DNA of 56,453 nt, taken from NCBI GenBank assembly GCA_964647255.1, contig CAZYGI010000021.1:1-56453 (forward strand), read 5' to 3'. The position numbers and the translations under genes were made by a program. Below are positions 9,362 through 18,600 of this stretch, one piece after another. Source of the DNA: CAWJEL01 sp964647255. Lineage in GTDB: Bacteria > Chloroflexota > Anaerolineae > CG2-30-64-16. The notes under the pieces are model-generated. The model worked only from the letters and a program-made list of their open reading frames with translations, did not search any database and was not told the DNA's origin. Each line of letters begins with the position of its first letter. Position 1 is the first letter of the stretch.

Positions 9362-12343
9362 ATGGCAATCAAGACACAGTTGCCGGGCGTTGTAGAGTTG
9401 ACAGCTTGGCCGCCTTCCGAAGCAGCGGCAAATGCACCTATCAATGTATTAGTCTCAAAGCCGCCCCACCACTATTGGTTTGATCCATCCCTGCAAGCCG
9501 ATCCACGCTTTGATATTGAGGCACGGGACAATGCATTGACCCGCTGGAGCGAATACCTGAACTACCGCAAAGAACTTGCTGAGCCAGGCTATCCTTTGCG
9601 GGCGGTGCGTGCGCCATACAACGGACTGCCGGTGCGATTGAATGACTCCTTGCTGGTTCGGGCAACCACAGGTGAATTGACGGAACAGGTCAGCAACATG
9701 CGGGCCTGGCTGAAGGCACCTTATCGCATGAACGCGCTCTTTGGTGCCAATCTCGATCTCGATTCTGAGACTCCGCGGGCGGGGGAGCAACCGCAGATTG
9801 TGCAGGATGCGCTCTTGTGGACCCATTACCCCATCGTCCCGATAGATAGGCGAGCGCAGCGTGGCGAGGCAGGCGACCGCGTGCCACCCGCCACCGCGCA
9901 TGTACGCTTCCAGCAATGGCATCGGGGCCAATGGCCCGTCTTTGGCGGCCACGTCACGGCGCACAGCGAGGTCGGCAGCATTCGTTGTTCGGTCACGAGC
10001 TCCTATCTGCCCCTTCGGCCACGGGCTGAGTTTGCGACCAACATGAGTTCTGGAGATGCCCACCGCCTCGCGGAGCAGACGTTTGAGGCGTACCGGCGAG
10101 AATTGCCGCTGGACAAAGGCGTCGTCAAGCTGGCGCCGTATGCCGGTCGCGAGGCGTGCATCCTCGCCTTTAGTGGGCATTTTTGGCTCGCCTATCGCTT
10201 CGAGTGGGTGAACGATGCCGGTAACGATGCCTGGCGGGTGTTCATAGATGCCACCAACGGGATCGTGCTCGGGCGACCGGAGCGGCTGGTGGCCCAGGCA
10301 AATACGGTCTTTTTTGCCACGTGCGCCGATGCGCTCGTGGGGATCAGAGCCAGTGATGCTTCCTTGTCATTAGGCGACCTCCAAGCCGAGCTTCGCCCGT
10401 TGTGTGGCACGATCCAGGGGCAGAACGGCGCGAGTTACGACCTGAGCCAGTTTCCTGATCGTCCCAATGGCCAGGTGCCCGCCCCCGACTTTGAGGCGGC
10501 GAACGTGGCCTATCACACGCGGCAAATCGTCAAACACTTTACGGGGCCGTGTGGCGCTGATCCGAACAGGCTTATCAACTATGACTATACCGACCATGAG
10601 GTGCAGGTCGGGATTTTCGGCCCGGAGGTGGTTGATGTCCTGAAGACGCAAGCGCCACCCTTGCAGATCACTGTGGGGGCGCCGACGGGGACACCCATCG
10701 AAACGGGCTTCAACGCGGCAGAAACCTGCAATCCCAAGGCGATCACTTTCTTGACGGCAAAAGAGCCGACGGGCTTATCGGTCAACGGCCTGCCGGTTTA
10801 TAACCCGGCCCTTGACCCGGAAGTGATCCGGCATGAGATGACACATGCGATCATGTGGCTGCTCAACCGTTCGCCGTTCGAACAACAATCAGAGAGTGTG
10901 CCGTTCAGTGATGCACTGCTGGAAGGCTATGCGACGTACTTTGCACGTTCTTTGGCGGCGCGGCACGCACAGGATTCAGGCGCAAATCCAGAAAAGCTAT
11001 GGGGTAATGCGAGCTATCGAAAGGACGCGTGGGGAAACGAATGGGGGTTTGCGCGGCAGAGTCGCGTTGCAGGCGCCGACGTCCTGCCGGCGCCAAACCT
11101 CTACCCTGAGGATGTAACGACGGGTTTGCCGGTCTATGACCTCGGGATGGTTTGGGCGCGTGTGCTTTGGGACATTCGTGGACTGTTGCCCGATAACGCT
11201 TGGGGCGGGCTGACCGGGCCGGATTTGGCTGACCACCTGGCGTTGGATGGCTATTATCGCTGTCACGGCTGGACGACGAACTTTGAAGTTGCAGCCGAGG
11301 GGATGATTGACAGCGCCCGAGCGAAAGGGGTTCCGGCAAATGCGGTGGACAGCATGATCGCGGCATTTGTCGCACGAGGGATTCTAGCGGAACGCGGCAT
11401 TCGCACCCTGTGTCAGCTGCAAAATGCGCAAGGCGGCATCGAGTTTCTGATGGGGCGCGAGACCCACACCTTCCGTTCGGCCGATGGCGAGCACTGGGTT
11501 GACTGGGGACAAGGCCCGGCCGCTAATCCGCCACCGCGGGTCGTTGCGTTGACCAGCATCAATCACAGGAGCTTCTTGTGCACTGAGAACGGTCCCGTAT
11601 TGCGTGCGGTAGGTGACGCCAGTTGGCATAGCGATCCACAGTGGTCCGTATGGCCCAGCGATCAGACGCCGCTCTCTATGGCGGTGATTGCCGGTGCGCA
11701 ACCTGTACTCTTGGTGGGGACCGGTCTTGGTGTGCATGCGCCGGCCGGCGGATGGGATCATTGGGATGGCGCCAGCGCACTTCTGAACGGACCAGCATGG
11801 CAACTGGCCGTGGCTGAGGTCCCGCGTGCGGGCGGGAGCGCGGTACAATGCGTGTGCGCAGCGCTCTTGACGGGCGTCTCCTGTCGGCGCACGGATAACT
11901 CTCAACTGGGCTGGGTCAGCCCCGGTCAGGTCCCGAACGCGTTGATTTCCGCAATCGCTGCACACGGTCCCCGAGTCTATGCCGGCACTTTGGCAGATGG
12001 AATCTGGCGGCAGGAATTGAGCCTGGACGGCGCAGGAAACCTGGTCTTCGGTGCCTGGGCAGTGGTGGCGACCGCAGCCCAGCTCTCACACGCTGCTGTG
12101 CTTTGTCTGGCGTTGACAGCGGACGGAAGCACCTTGTGGGCTGGCACTACGGGGGGCGTGTATGAGATTTCGCTGGCGATGATCCCGGCGAATTTAGCGT
12201 CCGTTGCCGGTGTGCCAGCGGAGGCCACTGTGCTCTCGGTTTTGCCCATGGAGAGTATTGTGTTAGTGGGCACGGTGCAGCATGGTCTTTTCCTGCGAAG
12301 GCCAGGCATGGCGGCCTTCCAGGGTGTGAACACCGATCTATGA
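9362..12343 (+). CDS. HExxH metallopeptidase with C-terminal beta-propeller
   Basis: This 993-residue protein has a zinc-peptidase core. HEMTH is at residues 491-495, and the downstream Glu521 in ALLEGYATYFARSL gives a gluzincin-like arrangement (HExxH plus a distal Glu). The spacing and the EGYATYF helix recall M4/M36-like peptidases, but I would not fix the family. The N-terminal 300 residues look like a propeptide or inhibitory region. The C-terminal 300 carry propeller blades: TFRSADGEHWVDW, VLLVGTGLGVHAP, RVYAGTLADGIWRQ, TLWAGTTGGVYEIS. These resemble the propeller of the preceding TIR receptor. No signal peptide is visible, which is odd for this peptidase type. ATG 9362 follows AGAGGTGA and is preferred over a GTG at 9356. 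Its start is two bases after the preceding stop, so coupling is likely. Confidence 0.82.
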   Translation: MAIKTQLPGVVELTAWPPSEAAANAPINVLVSKPPHHYWFDPSLQADPRFDIEARDNALTRWSEYLNYRKELAEPGYPLRAVRAPYNGLPVRLNDSLLVRATTGELTEQVSNMRAWLKAPYRMNALFGANLDLDSETPRAGEQPQIVQDALLWTHYPIVPIDRRAQRGEAGDRVPPATAHVRFQQWHRGQWPVFGGHVTAHSEVGSIRCSVTSSYLPLRPRAEFATNMSSGDAHRLAEQTFEAYRRELPLDKGVVKLAPYAGREACILAFSGHFWLAYRFEWVNDAGNDAWRVFIDATNGIVLGRPERLVAQANTVFFATCADALVGIRASDASLSLGDLQAELRPLCGTIQGQNGASYDLSQFPDRPNGQVPAPDFEAANVAYHTRQIVKHFTGPCGADPNRLINYDYTDHEVQVGIFGPEVVDVLKTQAPPLQITVGAPTGTPIETGFNAAETCNPKAITFLTAKEPTGLSVNGLPVYNPALDPEVIRHEMTHAIMWLLNRSPFEQQSESVPFSDALLEGYATYFARSLAARHAQDSGANPEKLWGNASYRKDAWGNEWGFARQSRVAGADVLPAPNLYPEDVTTGLPVYDLGMVWARVLWDIRGLLPDNAWGGLTGPDLADHLALDGYYRCHGWTTNFEVAAEGMIDSARAKGVPANAVDSMIAAFVARGILAERGIRTLCQLQNAQGGIEFLMGRETHTFRSADGEHWVDWGQGPAANPPPRVVALTSINHRSFLCTENGPVLRAVGDASWHSDPQWSVWPSDQTPLSMAVIAGAQPVLLVGTGLGVHAPAGGWDHWDGASALLNGPAWQLAVAEVPRAGGSAVQCVCAALLTGVSCRRTDNSQLGWVSPGQVPNALISAIAAHGPRVYAGTLADGIWRQELSLDGAGNLVFGAWAVVATAAQLSHAAVLCLALTADGSTLWAGTTGGVYEISLAMIPANLASVAGVPAEATVLSVLPMESIVLVGTVQHGLFLRRPGMAAFQGVNTDL

Positions 12344-12356
12344 AAGGAGGTGCATC

Positions 12357-13286
12357 ATGACGGCTCGTCCCGTTATCCTGGTCTGCGGGGTCATCTTGCT
12401 GGCATTGCTGGTCATCGGCAGCACGGTTCAGTCTGCGGGAGCTGAGGCCCCGTGTGCGGATACCTACACCGTTCAATGGGGCGACACCTTGATTGGCATT
12501 GCGCAGCAACTGAACGTGCCCTACAGCGAGCTGCTCACCGTGAACCGGTGGCGGATCGCTGACCCTGATCTGATTTTCGCCGGCCAGCGCCTGTGTGTGC
12601 CCGCGCGGCCTGTTTCCTCCCAAGCGGCGTTGGAAGTTCTTTATCAGTACGACCTCACGCAGGACGAAAAGGCCTTCGATTTAGCCCTTGGCGGCTTGAT
12701 GAGCAAGCGAGTCGTCCTGCCGTTACAGCCTATTCGACCGGCCGAAGCTTACAGCGAAACCCTGGAGATGATGACTGCCCTCAACGCAAAGCCCGCACCC
12801 GTGTTGGTGGGGGTGCGAAATCCAACTGCGAACGGCGGAGGTCTGACCACCTACACACTGGTTGCTATCGGAAGACCGGATATCTTCGGCTCGTTGAGTA
12901 TTTCGGGAACAGTGCCAATCACTCCGAACACGACGGGGGTGATCGCGCATCCGGTGCGAGAGTTCCTGGCCATTCCGTCCGTCAAGTCAGCCAATCTAGC
13001 CTTCTATCTGGAAGCACAGGATGGCGTGCGACTGCCGTTCTTTGTCACCGCGCTCGATCTGGTGCCTGATTTCCAGCATTTCAGCGAATTCTATACCGGG
13101 CCGGACAAGGATGGCAGGATCGGCTTTGCACTTTTCCCGGCGTTGGATGGCCGTTACCGTATGGTAATTCGGCTTTCGGGCCAGGGCTACGGCCCGCCGA
13201 ATTGGGGACGCAGGTTGCGCTGCAACGAATGGCGGCAAGGGCGCGGCTGGTGGTATTGGTTCCTGCGTAGTTGGTATGGATGTTGA
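12357..13286 (+). CDS. secreted LysM-domain protein
   Basis: This 309-residue protein has an N-terminal export signal (VILVCGVILLALLVIGSTV, ending SAGA) directly followed by a LysM domain. The domain reads YTVQWGDTLIGIAQQLNVPYS, then LLTVNRWRIADPDLIFAGQRLCVP. LysM domains bind N-acetylglucosamine-containing glycans such as peptidoglycan. The remaining 210 residues are beta-rich with no family I recognise. A strong SD (AAAGGAGGTG) sits six bases before the ATG, only 13 bases after the metallopeptidase stop. It is the last gene of the operon, followed by a hairpin terminator at 13311. A wall-anchored sensor or ligand role is an inference from context. Confidence 0.82.
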   Translation: MTARPVILVCGVILLALLVIGSTVQSAGAEAPCADTYTVQWGDTLIGIAQQLNVPYSELLTVNRWRIADPDLIFAGQRLCVPARPVSSQAALEVLYQYDLTQDEKAFDLALGGLMSKRVVLPLQPIRPAEAYSETLEMMTALNAKPAPVLVGVRNPTANGGGLTTYTLVAIGRPDIFGSLSISGTVPITPNTTGVIAHPVREFLAIPSVKSANLAFYLEAQDGVRLPFFVTALDLVPDFQHFSEFYTGPDKDGRIGFALFPALDGRYRMVIRLSGQGYGPPNWGRRLRCNEWRQGRGWWYWFLRSWYGC

Positions 13287-13310
13287 AATTGAAGCTTACG
13301 ATGTGAAACT

Positions 13311-13340
13311 GCGGAGACATCGCGAGCGCGACGTCTCCGC
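13311..13340. terminator. hairpin between convergent genes
   Basis: An 8-bp perfect stem (GCGGAGAC at 13311 with GTCTCCGC ending at 13340) closes a 14-base GC-rich loop that can pair further. It lies between the stop of the LysM gene and the stop of ychF on the other strand, and could serve both. There is no long T-run. Confidence 0.55.
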
Positions 13341-13346
13341 AGCGGT

Positions 13347-14435
13347 TTACACGTTGAACCGAATATTCAGCACATCCCCATTCTGCACCACGTACTCCTT
13401 GCCTTCCAGGCGCAGGAGGCCTTTCTGGCGCGCGACCGCGAGGCTGCCTGCGCCGACCAGCGCGTCGTAGGCGATGACCTCCGCGCGGATGAAGCCGCGC
13501 GCCAGGTCGCTGTGGATGACGCCGGCCGCTTCGACCGCGGGCGCGCCAATCGGGATCGTCCAGGCCCGCACCTCGTCTTCGCCGACGGTGAAGAAGCTGT
13601 GCAGGCCGAGCAGGCTGTAGCTCATGCGGATGATCCGGTTCAGCCCCGGCTCGGTGATGCCGAATTCCTCAAGGAAGAGCGCGGCATCCTCCGGCGCCAT
13701 CTGCGCCAGTTCCATCTCCAGCTTGCCCTGCAGCGTCGCGAGGGTGGTGCGGCGGTGGTGGTAGTCGCACAGATTCTCCAGCGCCCCGCCCGCCGGGTTG
13801 TCTCCTATGTTGAGCACGATCAGAAGCGGTTTCAGGGTCAGCAGGCCATAGTTGCGCAGCGACTTGTCCTCGGCGTCGGTGAGATCCATGTCGCGCAGCG
13901 GCGTGCCGGCGTCCAGCGTCTCGTGCAACCGCGTGAAGAGCTCCAGCTCGGCCTGGTTCGCCGCGCGGGCCAGGGCATCGCCGCCCTTCTTGAGACCCGC
14001 CTGCAGCCGTTCGATGCGGCGCTCGACGATGATCAAGTCGGACAGGAGCAGCTCGCCGTCTATGATCGCAATGTCGCGGCAGGGATCCACGCTGCCCTCG
14101 ATGTGCGGCACGTCCGGATCCTCGAATGCGCGCACGACGTGGAGCAGCGCGTCGCTCTGGCTCAAGGTGTTGAGCAGTTGCCCGCTCAGCCCGCCTTCGC
14201 CCACGCCCTTCGCCAGCCCGGCGATGTCGGCGTAGGTCACTTTGGCATAGGTCGTCTTGCGCGGCCGGAACATGGCCGACAGCCGGTCAATGCGCGGGTC
14301 GGGCACATCCACGATGGCGGTGTGCACCTCAAATTGCCCGGAGCTGAACGCGCTGGTCTCAAGATTGCCGCGCGTCAGCGCGTTGAAGACGGTGGTTTTG
14401 GTGCTGTTGGGCAGCCCGATAATCGCGATCTGCAT
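13347..14435 (-). CDS. ychF: YchF/OLA1-type translation-associated ATPase
   Basis: This 362-residue protein has the length and domain order of the universal YchF family. An N-terminal G domain (MQIAIIGLPN..., VDVPDPRID, AKVTYADIAGLAKGV) is followed by a helical insert and a C-terminal TGS domain (residues 278-362, ending GKEYVVQNGDVLNIRFNV). YchF hydrolyses ATP and binds ribosomes, with roles in stress and redox control. The P-loop reads GLPNSTKTT at residues 7-15 instead of the usual GLPNVGKST, so the Gly before the Lys is Thr. The Lys-Thr pair is kept. The gene follows the ROK kinase gene by 30 bases on the same strand. No strong SD is seen. Confidence 0.93.
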   Translation of the reverse strand: MQIAIIGLPNSTKTTVFNALTRGNLETSAFSSGQFEVHTAIVDVPDPRIDRLSAMFRPRKTTYAKVTYADIAGLAKGVGEGGLSGQLLNTLSQSDALLHVVRAFEDPDVPHIEGSVDPCRDIAIIDGELLLSDLIIVERRIERLQAGLKKGGDALARAANQAELELFTRLHETLDAGTPLRDMDLTDAEDKSLRNYGLLTLKPLLIVLNIGDNPAGGALENLCDYHHRRTTLATLQGKLEMELAQMAPEDAALFLEEFGITEPGLNRIIRMSYSLLGLHSFFTVGEDEVRAWTIPIGAPAVEAAGVIHSDLARGFIRAEVIAYDALVGAGSLAVARQKGLLRLEGKEYVVQNGDVLNIRFNV

Positions 14436-14465
14436 GGTTGAACTAGCTCTCGTTTCGTGGTAATC

Positions 14466-15503
14466 TCAGGCGCCGGTTTGGCTGGCGCCTGGCAGAAGCT
14501 CCGCTGTCGGTTCCGGGTTCGGCGCAGACTCAGCGACGCCGCAGCCCCGCGTCTCGGTGACGGCCAGCGCCAGCGCACCCAGCAGCCCGACGTCGTCGCC
14601 CAGCGCGGCGGGTGCGATTGCGAGGCCATCCAGGTAAATCTGCGGGGCGTGGACGGCCAGGGCCTCGCGCAGCGGATCAAACAACAGCGCGCCTGCCTTG
14701 GTGACGCTGCCCCCGAACACGAACATGCGCGGATTAAAGAGCCGCAGGAGGTTGGCGCATGCGATGCCCAGGTAGGCGCCGGCGCGGCGGAAGGCATTGA
14801 TTGCCAGCTTATCCCCCAACTGCGCCGCCTCGTTAACGATCCGGGCGTCCACTTTGGTCAGATCACCCTTGACCATCTTGGGGATCCGGCTTTCCTTGCC
14901 GGCCTTGAGGCGCGCGACCACATCGCGCGCAATCGAAGGGCCTGAGGCCAGCGCCTCGATGCAGCCGTGCGCGCCGCAGCCGCACGCCGGGCCATCGGGC
15001 AGCACGATAGTGTGGCCGATCTCGCCCGCCAGCCCACGATAGCCGAGCAGCATCCTGCCGTCCACGATGATGCCGCTCCCGATGCCGGTGCTGATGGTGA
15101 GGTAGATCATGTCTTGGACGCCGCGGCCGGCGCCGTAGAGATGCTCGGCCAGCGCCGCGGCGTTGGCGTCGTTGCCGAGGAAGGTCGGCCGGCCGAATTT
15201 GGCGCTGAGCAGCGAGCGCAGCGGCACGCACTTCCAGCCGGGCAGATTCGGCGGCTCGAAGATCATACCGGATTTGGGGTCCACCGGCCCCGGCGCGCCC
15301 ACGCCGATCGCGCAGATGTCGCTGCCCGGCGTATCACTGATCGCTTCGTCCACTGACGCATAAATCCGGCCCAGGACTGCCTCCAGGCCTTCTTTGGCCT
15401 CGGTCTTGCGGACGACTTTGCGGAAGATCTGACCGTCCGCGCTGCAGAGCGCGGTCCGAATCTGGGTCCCACCCAGGTCAACCGCAACGAAGTAGGGTGA
15501 CAT
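14466..15503 (-). CDS. ROK-family sugar kinase (glucokinase-like)
   Basis: This 345-residue protein is of the ROK family. It has an N-terminal phosphate-binding motif (AVDLGGTQIRTALC), the sugar-binding region (LGNDANAAALAEH), GEIGHT, and the zinc-binding CGCGAHGCIEALASG. These kinases phosphorylate glucose or related sugars, such as N-acetylmannosamine or fructose, using ATP. Substrate cannot be fixed by eye. There is no N-terminal DNA-binding domain, so it is a kinase rather than a ROK repressor. The start at 15503 is chosen because AGGAGGG lies six bases upstream. A longer reading to 15593 would run into promoter sequence. A 75-bp piece of this gene (15146-15220) is copied at 22538-22612. 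Confidence 0.9.
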   Translation of the reverse strand: MSPYFVAVDLGGTQIRTALCSADGQIFRKVVRKTEAKEGLEAVLGRIYASVDEAISDTPGSDICAIGVGAPGPVDPKSGMIFEPPNLPGWKCVPLRSLLSAKFGRPTFLGNDANAAALAEHLYGAGRGVQDMIYLTISTGIGSGIIVDGRMLLGYRGLAGEIGHTIVLPDGPACGCGAHGCIEALASGPSIARDVVARLKAGKESRIPKMVKGDLTKVDARIVNEAAQLGDKLAINAFRRAGAYLGIACANLLRLFNPRMFVFGGSVTKAGALLFDPLREALAVHAPQIYLDGLAIAPAALGDDVGLLGALALAVTETRGCGVAESAPNPEPTAELLPGASQTGA

Positions 15504-15564
15504 AATCCCTCCTGATAATAACACGCTGAACCGAAGCCTTGCATGCCGGTTGAAGGATGTGGCG

Positions 15565-15593
15565 AGTATAGCATGTGTGACCTCGAAAGTCAC
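15565..15593 (-). promoter_or_regulatory. candidate promoter of the ROK-ychF operon
   Basis: On the minus strand a TATACT -10 box (15570 to 15565) and a GTGACT -35-like box (15593 to 15588) are 17 bases apart. The -35 lies inside a palindrome, so a protein bound to the palindrome could control the promoter. The call is by sequence match only. Confidence 0.45.
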
Positions 15594-15605
15594 GTTTTCG
15601 AGGTC
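15571..15605. repeat. palindromic repeat, copy 1
   Basis: GACCTCGAAA (15579-15588) and its exact inverse complement, within TTTTCGAGGTC (15595-15605), flank GTCACG. A second nested pairing GTGAC/GTCAC (15577-15593) is also possible. The first 28 bases (15571-15598) recur exactly at 22610-22637. The repeat overlaps the -35 of the ROK promoter and lies just before the Rhs reading frame. Confidence 0.75.
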
Positions 15606-15607
15606 GG

Positions 15608-18600
15608 ATGCGGCCTGCTGGCGGGCAGTTCAGCGCGAGTGCGCCGTTCAAGGTGCAGCAGCGCCAGCGCGCCGACGTCCTGGGCGGCAACAGCGCGGCC
15701 GCGTACCTGGACCGTTACACCTTCTATGATGGGTTGGGGCAGGTCATCCAGACGCAGGTCCAGGCGGCAGCCAGCGCCCAACTCATCCTGACCCAGACCG
15801 GCTACAATGGCGTGGGGCAGGTGGTGACCCAGACGGTCCCTGCCCTCTTCACGGCCACCCTGGGCGTGTACCGGGCGTCGGATTGGACCCAGCCCCAGAC
15901 GCGCACCGCCTACGACGGGCTGGGGCGAACGACGGCGGTGACCAGCCCCGACGGCGCCACCACCGAAAATCGGTACACGGTCGAGTACAACCCGGCCGAT
16001 CCCGAATTCAACCTGCCGCGGTTTGCAGTCTACACGATTGACGCCAACCGCCACTTTGTTCGCCGCGCCTCTGACATTTTCGGCAATCTGCGCGTCGTCT
16101 CTGAGAGCACCGGCTCGTGGCCGGTGGGACAACCCACGCCCGTGTGGGGGGATGAGTATCGGACGCGGTACACGTATGACGTGGCCGGCCGGCTGTTGAC
16201 GGTGCAAGATCACGCTGGCAGCCACACGATGCTGACCTACGATTCGTTGGGTCGCAAAACGGCGATGACCGACCCGGACATGGGCGCCTGGAGCTACGAC
16301 TACGACAATGCCGGCAACCTTAAACGCCAGACCGATGCTAAAAACCAGACAACCTGCTTCTACTACGATGGCCTCAACCGGCTTAAGGGCAAGATGTATC
16401 CCAGCGACACCGACTGCCTGACCCCCGATCCCGGCAGCTACGAAGTGAGCTACGGCTACGACAGCACAGCGGGCGGCAACAACGGCAAGGGCCGACGCAC
16501 GAGCATGACGACCACGGGCACGGGGACCAACGACGTGTCTTGGGTCTACGACGCGCGCGGCCGGGTGACGAGCGAGACGCGCACCATTGGCGGGGCCGCC
16601 TACAGCACGGGCTACGGTTACGATGCCGCTGACCGGGTGCGCACGACGACCTACCCGGACGGCGAGGCGGTCATCACCACCTACGATGCGCAGGGGCTGC
16701 CGAACGGCCTGAGCAGCGGTCAGGGGACCTACGTCAGTAGTTCCACCTACGATGCCGAAGGCCGGCTCGACCTGCGCGTCTTTCAGCCCAACGGATTGCA
16801 GACGGACTATGTCTACTATTCCTGGGCCGCGGGGGTGGGGGATGGCGGTCGGCTCCAGCAGCTCCGCAGCGGTATCAGCAGCGGGGACACAAGCCTTCAG
16901 CACCTGACGTATTCTTACGATCCCGTCGGCAACGTGGACCGCCTCCGCGACGACAACAACAGCGGCCAGCGCCAGTGCTTCACCTTCGACCCTCTCGATC
17001 GCCTGACCGCCGCGTTCATCGGGGATGCCAACTGCCAGCCGACCACCGTGGGCGCGGGCGCCTACCGAGAGACCTACGCCTACAGCCCCACCGGCAATCT
17101 GATAAGCAAGGCCGGCGCGGCCTACACCTACGAAGACGCCGCGCACGTCCATGCCGTGACGCACATCGGCGCCGCGCCGCGCGCCTGCTACGATGCGAAC
17201 GGCAACCAGACGGTGCGGCTAGTGGGCGACAAGCTGCACGTCCTCGAGTACGACGCCGAGAACCGGCTGGCAAGGGTCAGCGAACGGTCCATCTTCAGCG
17301 CCAGCATCGGGCGCAGCGGGACGAGCGCCGCCTTGAGTTGGGCGGGGGTGAGCGGTGCGACGGGCTACCAGGTGTGGCGGGGCACGACGCCCTATTTCAC
17401 GCCGGGCGAGGCGGAGTCGGTCAAGGTGACGACCACGACCGCCACCAGCTACCGCGACGCCGGCCGCGTGGGTGGTGCGCCCGACTACTACCTGATCCTG
17501 GCCACGGCCAACAACTGTCCCCTCGGCGTGAGCCAACGGCTGGGCGAGTTCTCCTTCGCGCTCGTGCCGGGTACGCTGGCGGGCGTGGCGGCGGTGCGGG
17601 TGTTCGAGGCTGAGGCTAAGGTTAAGGCTGAGGTTGAGCGCCTTAACCTTAGCCTCAACCCGGTGGATACGCCGCTCGCCAGCTTCACCTACGACGCCGA
17701 CGGCCGTCGCGTGCGGGCGACGGTGGCCGGCGTGACGACGGTCTACCCGTTCGACCATTACGAGGTGGCGGGGACGACGGTCAGGAAGTACTATAGCCTG
17801 GGCGGGCAGCGGGTCGCGGTGCGCACGGATGGCGCGCTGAACTACCTGTTGGGCGATCATCTCGGCTCGACCAGCGTCAGCACGGATGCGGCCGGCGCGC
17901 CATCCGGCGAGCTGCGCTATCTCCCCTTCGGCGGCACGCGCTACGCGGCGGGCGTCACACCGACCAGCTTCCGCTTTACCGGCCAGCGCGAAGATGCTAC
18001 ACTCGGGCTGTACTTTTTCAACGCCAGATACTACGATCCTTGGCTGGGCCGGTTCATCCAGGCGGACGGCCTCGTGCCGAATCCCGGCGATCCGCAGAGC
18101 TTGAATCGGTATGCCTATGCGCTGAATAATCCGCTGCGGTACACGGATCCGACAGGACACAACCCGTCGTGCGTCGTCATGGCCGGGGGTGGGCCACTTG
18201 GGGCCGTCGCCGCCCTCGTGTGTGAAGTAGGCTATGCAGTCGTGTCCTATTGGCCGCAGATCCAGGCGCTGGCCGCCGACGTGGCCCAGTTTGCCGCCTC
18301 GGGGCAGGGGCAGTTGGCGTTTCAGTATGCGCAACAGGTTGATGCGGCGGCGAACCAGGCGGCCGCCAATGCCAGCAACGCCGGCAATACAGCGGTCCCG
18401 GGTGGACTGGGACCGAATGGTCCGTGGGATAAGTTCAATCAGTTGTTGGGGCAAGGCAAATCGGAGATCGACGCGGCCGTGGAGGCGTCTACCCAAGGCT
18501 CGGGCGACAGATTCGTGATTGGCCCATACAAAACCGGACCCGGAGTGGCTAACTACATCCAAGAGGCGAACGGTCCCATTCCCGGAAAATACTTCGACGC

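Noticed and set aside
15590..17164. A 524-codon minus-strand frame opposite the Rhs gene
   Set aside because: The plus-strand YD repeats are unmistakable. The minus frame has no motifs.
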